A stretch of 5,034 nt of DNA, taken from DATDCV01 sp036524155. Its GTDB lineage: Bacteria; Verrucomicrobiota; Verrucomicrobiia; Limisphaerales; UBA8199. Numbering within the stretch: the stretch's first letter is position 1; every line of letters starts with the position of its first letter. Shown one piece after another: positions 1 to 5,034 of this stretch. The notes beneath the pieces are model-generated. The model made no database searches, was not told the DNA's origin, and saw nothing but the letters and a program-made list of their open reading frames with translations. A program made the translations under genes and the position numbers. The stretch is taken from contig DATDCV010000587.1 of assembly GCA_036524155.1 (NCBI GenBank), forward strand, positions 1 to 5,034, read 5' to 3'.

Positions 1-141
1 AACCGTCGAACTCCCGCTCAGCCAATCGTAGCTCCCATACCCATTCCCATAGACCAAATTGTGGTCCACCACCACCCCGCTGCCCGTCGCCGCATAACAC
101 CCGATCCCCGCGTGCCCATTCTGGTAGATGATGTTGTTCTT
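1..141. repeat. Left copy of the exact 141-bp terminal direct repeat
   Basis: Bases 1-141 are identical to 4894-5034. The segment is inside the beta-helix coding region (residues 258-304 of the joined protein). An exact overlap of 141 bases at contig ends is what a de Bruijn assembler leaves at k=141 when a path closes on itself, so it should be read as one locus and not as a biological repeat. Confidence 0.95.
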
Positions 142-912
142 GATATCCACCCCGCTGAGCGCCATCCACAAAATGATCCCGCTGGTCCCGTTCCACGCCA
201 CCACGTTGTTGTACACCTTCATGTTGCTCACCGTGGTGTAGCCCGCCACCTGCAGCCCGCTGGCCGCGTTGCGAAACAACAAATTGTTAATCACCGTCTC
301 GTTCTGCCCGCACAAATACAACCCGTGATCCAGATTGCTGCCCGTCCGCCCGTTGTCGTGAATCGAGTTGGCCGCGTAGTAATTGCCACTGGTGCCCTCG
401 TTGGAATACACCCCATCCTTGCCATTGGTGCTGGTGCTGGCGGGGTTGCCGTTGTGATGGATCTCGTTGTTGAGGATCCGGTTGCCGTCGGACCAGATCG
501 ATATGCCCCCGTTGGGACAGTTCCGAATCTCAAACCCGTCCACCACGTTGTAATTCCCGTCGATGTAAAAACCCTCCGGGTGGTCCGCGGTGTTCTGCCC
601 GTCGATTACGGCTCCGCCCCGCACTTGCGACTTGAGCGTGATCGGGCTGCCGGCCGTGCCGCTCTTGCCCAGGTGTATCCCCCACCCGCTGCTATAGTCG
701 GTGTAGACCCCCGACGCCACGTAGACCGTGGTCCCCGCGCTGGCCAGCGAATAGGCCTGGGTGATGGTTCGCAACGGCTGGGCCGCCGTGCCGGCGTTCC
801 CATCATTGCCTTGGGTTGAAACATACAAGTCTCCCGCTCTAACGCGGACCAGGGATAGTCCGAGGTGAAAACAAAAGACACCGATTTTGCCAACAGATAC
901 TCTGCCACTCAC
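1..912 (-). CDS. 5' part of the same beta-helix protein: signal peptide and beta-helix domain
   Basis: This segment encodes residues 1-304 of the protein continued at 2107-5034; bases 1-141 (residues 258-304) are the same DNA as 4894-5034. The chosen GTG start at 912 gives a plausible signal peptide: basic start MSGRVSVGK, hydrophobic core about 10-22, and possible cleavage at VRA-GD (26/27). The mature part begins 'DLYVSTQGNDGNAGT..QPLRTI..A' (29-53), the DUF1565-like opening typical of secreted beta-helix lyases and related proteins. Helix rungs are marked by asparagine pairs at 148-149, 209-210, 235-236 and 259-260, the last three spaced 24-26 residues apart as in right-handed parallel beta-helices. 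No in-frame ATG exists between the upstream stop at 1090 and the helix interior; GTG at 942 and TTG at 945 are alternatives, and none has a clear ribosome binding site. Catalytic residues cannot be assigned by eye. Confidence 0.88.
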   Translation of the reverse strand, partial: MSGRVSVGKIGVFCFHLGLSLVRVRAGDLYVSTQGNDGNAGTAAQPLRTITQAYSLASAGTTVYVASGVYTDYSSGWGIHLGKSGTAGSPITLKSQVRGGAVIDGQNTADHPEGFYIDGNYNVVDGFEIRNCPNGGISIWSDGNRILNNEIHHNGNPASTSTNGKDGVYSNEGTSGNYYAANSIHDNGRTGSNLDHGLYLCGQNETVINNLLFRNAASGLQVAGYTTVSNMKVYNNVVAWNGTSGIILWMALSGVDIKNNIIYQNGHAGIGCYAATGSGVVVDHNLVYGNGYGSYDWLSGSSTV

Positions 913-990
913 ACCGCTAACATGGAGCAGCCGCGCTGCCACCAAAAGAGGCGTATGTCTGATTTGCTTATCAGAGCCAGTCCTACGAGG

Positions 991-1014
991 AAAAAGCCTT
1001 GGCGGGGCTAAGGC
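991..1014 (-). terminator. Possible rho-independent terminator at the end of the WA-repeat gene
   Basis: On the minus strand a 5-bp stem GCCTT/AAGGC (1014-1010 and 1000-996) encloses a 9-base C-rich loop and is followed at once by TTTTT (995-991). The left arm shares its last base with the TAG stop codon (1010-1008). The position suits transcript termination after the two-gene unit. The stem is short and the T-run only five, so this is a weak to moderate call. Confidence 0.42.
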
Positions 1015-2096
1015 AACGACGCGCTCCTGGGGCCGGTGCTCGCGCCTTCGCGTCGGCCGGTCGCTTGCGCATAGCTTTCCAACCCTAACTCACGCAGGCG
1101 CCCCTCCGGCTGTGCCCGCACCCACGCCCCGGCCGTTTCGCTGTCCTGAACTGCCCACGCGGTGACTATATTTTGGACGGCAGCTGCTTGAGTAGACGTG
1201 TCGGGAAAAGAAGTGACCCAGGCGGCTGCCTCCTGGGGTGAGGTTTGGGCCCAGCGTTGCGCGACGGCCACCGCGGCGCGCTGCTGCTCCGGACCGCTTG
1301 CCAGCCAAGTGGCCACTGTAGTCGCCGCGCCTGTGCCATCCTGTTCCGCGGTGGCAACCGCCACGGCCGAAACCAAACGTTGGCGAAGATCACGGTCCGG
1401 CACGGTCAACATCCAACGCGCCTCGGCGGAGGGATCTAAACTGGCCCATTGGCGGACGGCATGGATCAGCAACTCATCGCGTTCAGGCGTCGACGGCAAC
1501 GCTTGTGCCAGCTCCAGCGCCGCCAGCGGCTCAGTACGACTCGCTTCATAGGCGAGACTCAGCAGTGCCGGCCGCCGGTCAATGATCTCCGGCAGGCCCT
1601 TAGCCCAAGCGCTCGCCGCCGCCAAATCGGTTCGAGCCCAGCCCAGCGCAGCCTGGCGCAGCGCTTCACCCTGGAAGGGCCGGCCGGAGAGATGCTCCGC
1701 CCACGAAGCCGCGGCTGGCCCGTCGCTTTCGGCCCACCGACGCGTGAGGTTCAGGCCCAATTCCGCGCGTACCGGGTTGGTCTGGCCAAGCAGCAGGTTG
1801 AGCACTGCCGGCAAACGCTCGTCAGTCAGAAAATCCGGCGCCGGCTCGACCGCTGCGACTGGCCTATTGGAAGGCATGGTGACTGCCTGAGGAGAAAGCG
1901 TCCCCCCTGTCTCAACTCCAGAGAGTGACGGTTCGGAGGTGGCTGGAATCCCCTCGCTGTCGCGAGTTGAATCGGAACCAGACCGGCTGGCGGCGCTCGG
2001 GCGCTCTCTTGCGGCAGGAGCGGCCACCAACAGCGCCAGCAAGGTCGCCGCCATCCCCAAACCAAGGACCATTACTGCATTAGCAGTTCGGGTCAT
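1008..2096 (-). CDS. Exported or membrane-anchored protein with seven 32-residue helical 'WA' repeats
   Basis: A 362-residue protein. Residues 1-6 are MTRTAN, followed by a hydrophobic segment (about 7-28) that could be a cleavable signal peptide (possible cut after APA at 25-27) or a signal anchor. A Ser/Pro/Glu-rich linker follows (about 30-85). Residues 105-345 hold seven helical-hairpin repeats. The key Trp or its equivalent falls at 121, 153, 185 (Ser), 217, 249 (Thr), 282 and 314, a spacing of 32 with one 33. The consensus is roughly WA..DP.AA..WA..LP....R..AL, closest to TPR-, Sel1- or HEAT-like alpha-solenoids. Similar repeats occur in uncharacterised Verrucomicrobiota proteins; I do not recognise a named family. 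Such solenoids usually mediate protein contacts. I prefer ATG 2096 over the in-frame ATG at 2186: it puts the signal segment at the N-terminus, avoids overlap with the upstream gene, and has an AAGGG site. It probably forms an operon with the beta-helix gene. No catalytic motif is seen. Confidence 0.9.
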   Translation of the reverse strand: MTRTANAVMVLGLGMAATLLALLVAAPAARERPSAASRSGSDSTRDSEGIPATSEPSLSGVETGGTLSPQAVTMPSNRPVAAVEPAPDFLTDERLPAVLNLLLGQTNPVRAELGLNLTRRWAESDGPAAASWAEHLSGRPFQGEALRQAALGWARTDLAAASAWAKGLPEIIDRRPALLSLAYEASRTEPLAALELAQALPSTPERDELLIHAVRQWASLDPSAEARWMLTVPDRDLRQRLVSAVAVATAEQDGTGAATTVATWLASGPEQQRAAVAVAQRWAQTSPQEAAAWVTSFPDTSTQAAAVQNIVTAWAVQDSETAGAWVRAQPEGRLRELGLESYAQATGRREGASTGPRSASLP

Positions 2097-2103
2097 AGCG
2101 CAG

Positions 2104-2108
2104 CCCTT
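2104..2108 (-). promoter_or_regulatory. Ribosome binding site of the WA-repeat gene
   Basis: On the minus strand AAGGG lies 7 bases before the ATG at 2096. Its two A's belong to the TAA stop codon of the beta-helix gene (2107-2109). The site decides the start at 2096 rather than 2186, and the overlap suggests translational coupling of the two genes. Confidence 0.65.
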
Positions 2109-5034
2109 ACGGGACAACGGTGACGTTGCTGAACGTAGCGGTGCAGTTCGCAGTGGTGGCGCCGGACGCGACAGCGAGGCCAACATAGATATTGGCGGCC
2201 ATGACGTTGGTGGTGGAACCGACGCTGGTCCACGTCAGCCCGTCCGTCGACCAGTAGCCGTAGAAGACGTCGCCGGTGCGCATCACGCGCACCCAGGTAT
2301 TTGGCGTCGTGCCGCTGCCGACAGCAGCCGATGTGCTGCTGCCGCTCGTGCTGCTGCGAACCAGCCACTGGAACGAGCCGGCAGGTGAGAGGCCCATGAG
2401 GGCAAACTCCGAACCGCTGGTCAGACTCTCCCGAACCATGACACCCGCGCACCCGCCCGTGCCACTGCTTTGAATGGAGTTAAGTTGCGCTCGAATCTCT
2501 CCGTCCCCGCTGAGCGATTGATAAACCAACCGGAAGGCATCCGCCGTGCCACCGATGTTGCCCGCGCCGGCGACGGTGTAGCTGCCATTGGATGCGACGG
2601 AACTGCCGGTCAGGCCAACGGCGCCGACATCCCGCGCCTGCCAGGGAGCAGGCAACACCGCTGCGGGTGCAATCGTGATCGTCCCCAACTGGCAGTTGCC
2701 CTCCCGGCCGCGCACGATGAGTTGGTGCGTGCCGGCCGCCAGGTTGAACACTTTAGGCGTGAACTGGTTGGTTTCACAGGTGCCATTGCCTCGCCATGAT
2801 ACGGTCCGGCTCGCAAACCCTGCCGTAAGAGGAAGGACATCCCAGACCATCAGCGGATCGGTCGGCTCGGCGTCGATGTTGACGAAGAGCGAGTTGTTGT
2901 CAATCGTGGGAGCATTGACCAGCGCTGAGACAAGGTAGTCACCGGTCGTCGGGATCGTGAACGAATAGGCCGCGCGTCCGCTGGCTGCGAGGCTGGTATA
3001 GGCGGGCTGGCAGATCGCGCTGTTCGTGACATAAAACGGAGCGCTCAGGGTGCCTGAGGTCGATGCAAAGCTTACTGTTGAAGAGGCCGGCGGAGCGGTG
3101 GTTACCGTCACATTGGCCGAAGGGGACGCCACCGTGCTGCCAGTGTCATAGACCGCGGTGGCGCTCAGCGCATAAGTGCCGGCGCCAACGTTGTTCCAGG
3201 CAAAGCTGTAGGGCGCCGCGGCATCTTCGCCCAACAAGGTACTGCCACTGTAAAACTGGACTTTGGTGATCGTATGGCCGTTCGCCGTGACGGTGGCTGC
3301 CAGGCTAATCGCCGCCGGGGCGACATAAGTCGCGCCGTTGGCCGGCGAACTGAGTGTCACAACCGGGGGCGTGCTCGCCGCGTTGACGGTCACGCTGGCC
3401 GGAGGCGTTGTGACCGTGTTACCCGTGTCGTAGACGGCGGTAGCGCTCAGCGCATAGGTGCCGGCGCCGACGTTGTTCCAGGCAAAGCTGTAAGGCGCCG
3501 CCGCGTCTTCGCCCAGCAATGTGCTGCTATTGTAAAACTGAACTTTCGTGATCGTATGGCCGTTATCGGTGACGGTCGCCGACAGGCTAATCGACGCCGG
3601 CGCAGTGTAGCTGGCGCCATTGGCCGGCGACGCCAGCGTGACGACCGGCGGCGCGTTTGTGACGGGAGGAGTTGTGCCATTTGGCGCAATGGTTATTGTA
3701 CCCAACTGGCAGTTACCCTCGCGTCCACGCACGATAAGCTGGTGAGTGCCGGCCGACAGCGTGAACACTTTGGGTGCAAACTGAGGGGCGTCGATCGTGC
3801 CATTGCCCCGCCACGACGCGGTCCGGCTGACCAGCCCGGAAGTGACTGGAATATCCCAAATCATGGGCGGGTCCGTCGGCTCGGCATCTATATTGACGAA
3901 GAACGAGTTGTTATCAACCGAAGGAGCGTTGACCTGCGCCGAAACCAGGTAGTCGCCCGACGAGGGAGCGGTGAAAGTGTACACGGCACGTCCCCCTGAG
4001 CTGAGGCTGGTGTAGACCGGCTGGCAGATCGCGCTGTTGGTGATGTAGAAGGGAGCACTGATGGCACCTGAGGGTGAAGCAAAGCTCAACCCGCCGGCAG
4101 GCGGGCTTGTGGCGGTGACTGTTACGCCGGCCGAAGCTGATGACACCGTGCTGCCCGCGTCATAGACCACCCGGGCGCTCAACGCGTAGCTGCCCGCGGC
4201 CACATTCCCGTAAGAGAACGTATAAGGCGTAGCGGTGTCTTCGCCGAGCAGCGTGGTCCCGCTGTAAAACTGCACCTTCGTAATCGTATGTCCATTAGCC
4301 GTGACGCTCGCCGCCAGGCTGAAGGTCGCCGGGGCGGCATACACGGTTCCGCCCACCGGCGACGTCAAGGTCACGACCGGCGCAAGCGCGGAATTCACGG
4401 TCACAGTGAAACTGGTGGTGGTGCGCAGCGAACCATCGCTCACGGTCAGCGTGATGGTTGCAGTGCCCGACTGCCCACTGGCCGGCGTGACAGTCACCGT
4501 TCGGCCCGAGCCGCTTCCCCCAAACACGATGTTGGAGTTGGGCACCAGCGTAACGCTCGAGGAAGTGCCGGAGACCGTCAGGCTGGAGGCCGCAGTCTGC
4601 GCGTCACCCACCGTGAAAGCCAGCGGCCCGGTGGACGTTCCCGCCGCGACCGTTTGACTGGCGATGGTGGTGATCGTTGGCGCTGTGTTGGCGCTGGCGC
4701 AAACATAAGAGCCGAGGTCCCATGCCCCACTGGACACCCTGGTCGCGCCATCGAAGTCGGTGGTAAATACCGCCGACAGATTCAGCCCCGCTCCAATCCC
4801 GGGTGAGCTGCCGCTCAAATGCGCATCAAAACCCGACGCACTGTTGTTCGCAAACTTCGGATCCGCCGAAACCGTTGTCCCCAGCGTGTAGGTAACCGTC
4901 GAACTCCCGCTCAGCCAATCGTAGCTCCCATACCCATTCCCATAGACCAAATTGTGGTCCACCACCACCCCGCTGCCCGTCGCCGCATAACACCCGATCC
5001 CCGCGTGCCCATTCTGGTAGATGATGTTGTTCTT
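2107..5034 (-). CDS. Large secreted parallel beta-helix protein with Ig-like and carbohydrate-binding-like modules (main part; 5' end is at 1-912)
   Basis: This is the 3' portion (975 residues) of a protein whose start lies at the other window edge; joined across the 141-base overlap it has about 1,232 residues. Numbering below is for the joined protein. It opens with the last beta-helix rungs (NN at 259-260, HN at 284-285) and the usual helix end 'GSSPGIGAG' near 333-340. Then follow a cadherin-like/Ig domain (about 373-471), an Ig-like repeat resembling Pfam Big_7 (476-565), a beta-sandwich carbohydrate-binding-like module (572-707), Ig-like repeats 2 and 3 (718-809, 813-903), a second sandwich module (910-1047) and a LamG/DUF1349-like domain (1052-1232) running to the TAA stop. 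I see no C-terminal sorting signal or membrane anchor. Known members of such architectures bind or cleave extracellular polysaccharides; the substrate here is not readable. An adhesin role is the main alternative. The next gene begins 10 bases downstream. Confidence 0.93.
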   Translation of the reverse strand, partial: KNNIIYQNGHAGIGCYAATGSGVVVDHNLVYGNGYGSYDWLSGSSTVTYTLGTTVSADPKFANNSASGFDAHLSGSSPGIGAGLNLSAVFTTDFDGATRVSSGAWDLGSYVCASANTAPTITTIASQTVAAGTSTGPLAFTVGDAQTAASSLTVSGTSSSVTLVPNSNIVFGGSGSGRTVTVTPASGQSGTATITLTVSDGSLRTTTSFTVTVNSALAPVVTLTSPVGGTVYAAPATFSLAASVTANGHTITKVQFYSGTTLLGEDTATPYTFSYGNVAAGSYALSARVVYDAGSTVSSASAGVTVTATSPPAGGLSFASPSGAISAPFYITNSAICQPVYTSLSSGGRAVYTFTAPSSGDYLVSAQVNAPSVDNNSFFVNIDAEPTDPPMIWDIPVTSGLVSRTASWRGNGTIDAPQFAPKVFTLSAGTHQLIVRGREGNCQLGTITIAPNGTTPPVTNAPPVVTLASPANGASYTAPASISLSATVTDNGHTITKVQFYNSSTLLGEDAAAPYSFAWNNVGAGTYALSATAVYDTGNTVTTPPASVTVNAASTPPVVTLSSPANGATYVAPAAISLAATVTANGHTITKVQFYSGSTLLGEDAAAPYSFAWNNVGAGTYALSATAVYDTGSTVASPSANVTVTTAPPASSTVSFASTSGTLSAPFYVTNSAICQPAYTSLAASGRAAYSFTIPTTGDYLVSALVNAPTIDNNSLFVNIDAEPTDPLMVWDVLPLTAGFASRTVSWRGNGTCETNQFTPKVFNLAAGTHQLIVRGREGNCQLGTITIAPAAVLPAPWQARDVGAVGLTGSSVASNGSYTVAGAGNIGGTADAFRLVYQSLSGDGEIRAQLNSIQSSGTGGCAGVMVRESLTSGSEFALMGLSPAGSFQWLVRSSTSGSSTSAAVGSGTTPNTWVRVMRTGDVFYGYWSTDGLTWTSVGSTTNVMAANIYVGLAVASGATTANCTATFSNVTVVP
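2665..3078 (-). repeat. Carbohydrate-binding-like beta-sandwich module, copy 2
   Basis: Residues 910-1047 of the joined protein. It has the same landmarks as copy 1 (NSAICQPAYTS, VNIDAEPTDPLMVWD, SWRGNG, GTHQLIVRGREGNCQLG), with Cys932 and Cys1038 matching the copy 1 pair and one extra Cys1010. The two copies are offset by about 1,014 bp and clearly diverged at DNA level, so this duplication is older than that of Ig-like modules 2 and 3. Confidence 0.75.
3097..3369 (-). repeat. Ig-like (Big_7-type) module 3 of the beta-helix protein
   Basis: Residues 813-903 of the joined protein. It is the partner of module 2 at a 282-bp period, with most differences confined to the N- and C-terminal strands and a few positions such as QFYS against QFYN. 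Confidence 0.85.
3379..3654 (-). repeat. Ig-like (Big_7-type) module 2 of the beta-helix protein
   Basis: Residues 718-809 of the joined protein, from 'APPVVTLASPANGASY' to 'ASVTVNA'. This is a bacterial Ig-like fold acting as spacer or stalk. It is nearly identical to the next module downstream in its core (GEDAAAPYSFAWNNVGAGTY) and lies exactly 282 bp (94 codons) from it. The DNA is also very similar, which points to a recent tandem duplication inside the gene. Confidence 0.85.
3685..4092 (-). repeat. Carbohydrate-binding-like beta-sandwich module, copy 1
   Basis: Residues 572-707 of the joined protein. Landmarks are APFYITNSAICQP, a Gly/Asp-Tyr strand (SGDYLVSAQVNAP), VNIDAEPTDPPMIWD, SWRGNG, and a closing GTHQLIVRGREGNCQLG. 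The layout is that of beta-sandwich glycan-binding modules seen in secreted Verrucomicrobiota proteins. Cys594 and Cys699 are both retained in copy 2 and could form a disulfide. The bound ligand is not readable from sequence. Confidence 0.75.
4111..4380 (-). repeat. Ig-like (Big_7-type) module 1 of the beta-helix protein
   Basis: Residues 476-565 of the joined protein. It shares NGHTITKVQFYSGTTLLGED with modules 2 and 3 but is more diverged in the second half (PYTFSYGNVAAGSYALSARV). It directly precedes carbohydrate-binding-like module 1, as module 3 precedes module 2 of that type. Confidence 0.85.
4894..5034. repeat. Right copy of the exact 141-bp terminal direct repeat
   Basis: Same sequence as 1-141, in the same orientation. 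Removing one copy gives a 4,893-bp circle in which the beta-helix reading frame passes through the join without a stop or frameshift. Confidence 0.95.

Noticed and set aside
61..819. 252-residue plus-strand reading frame opposite the beta-helix region
   Set aside because: It is antisense to clear beta-helix coding sequence, has no recognisable domain, and is rich in His/Pro/Arg/Val as expected from the complement of Asn/Gly/Thr-rich codons in GC-rich DNA.
606..908. Minus-strand 100-residue reading frame near the 5' end of the beta-helix gene
   Set aside because: Wrong frame relative to the beta-helix motifs; the residue pattern (Arg/Pro/Ser-rich) shows no domain, while the neighbouring frame gives the signal peptide and DUF1565-like start.
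2097..2186. In-frame ATG at 2186 as start of the WA-repeat protein
   Set aside because: It would overlap the beta-helix gene by 80 bases and bury the hydrophobic signal segment behind 30 Arg/Ser-rich residues; ATG 2096 has a ribosome binding site and places the signal at the N-terminus.
3274..3999. 241-residue plus-strand reading frame
   Set aside because: Antisense shadow of Ig-like and carbohydrate-binding-like modules; the Arg/Gly-rich composition is typical of an off-frame translation.
1..5034. CRISPR array, tRNA, rRNA, insertion sequence or integrase
   Set aside because: No short regularly spaced repeats with spacers, no RNA gene landmarks, no transposase or recombinase motifs, and no inverted terminal repeats were seen; the repeats present are protein modules.

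Overview
This window looks like a metagenomic contig from a GC-rich bacterium, most likely of the Verrucomicrobiota. I infer this from the style of the secreted protein: parallel beta-helix, Ig-like modules of the 'ITKVQFY..STLLGED' type, and beta-sandwich modules with 'VNIDAEPTD' and 'GTHQLIVRGREGN'. A planctomycete or similar phylum is not excluded. All credible coding sequence is on the minus strand; the long plus-strand reading frames are GC-rich shadows.

The first 141 bases (1-141) are repeated exactly as the last 141 bases (4894-5034). The contig therefore closes into a 4,893-bp circle. An overlap of exactly 141 bases is the mark left by a de Bruijn assembler working at k=141. The reading frame of the large gene runs through the join without a break, so the two partial reading frames at the window edges are one gene.

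On the closed circle there are two genes in one orientation. (1) A large secreted protein of about 1,232 residues starts near 912, runs down to 1, continues from 4893 and stops at 2107. Its order is signal peptide, parallel beta-helix, cadherin-like/Ig domain, Ig-like repeat 1, carbohydrate-binding-like module 1, Ig-like repeats 2 and 3, carbohydrate-binding-like module 2, and a concanavalin/LamG-like C-terminal domain. (2) After a 10-base gap comes a 362-residue exported or membrane-anchored protein (1008-2096) made of seven 32-residue helical 'WA' repeats. Its ribosome binding site overlaps the stop codon of gene 1, and a weak terminator-like hairpin overlaps its own stop codon.

The two genes look like an operon: a large extracellular polysaccharide-active or polysaccharide-binding protein, and a repeat protein of unknown role anchored at or exported through the membrane. 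The circle holds no replication, mobilisation or maintenance gene. A tandem chromosomal array of the 4.9-kb unit, or a collapsed repeat in the assembly, is therefore at least as likely as a plasmid.
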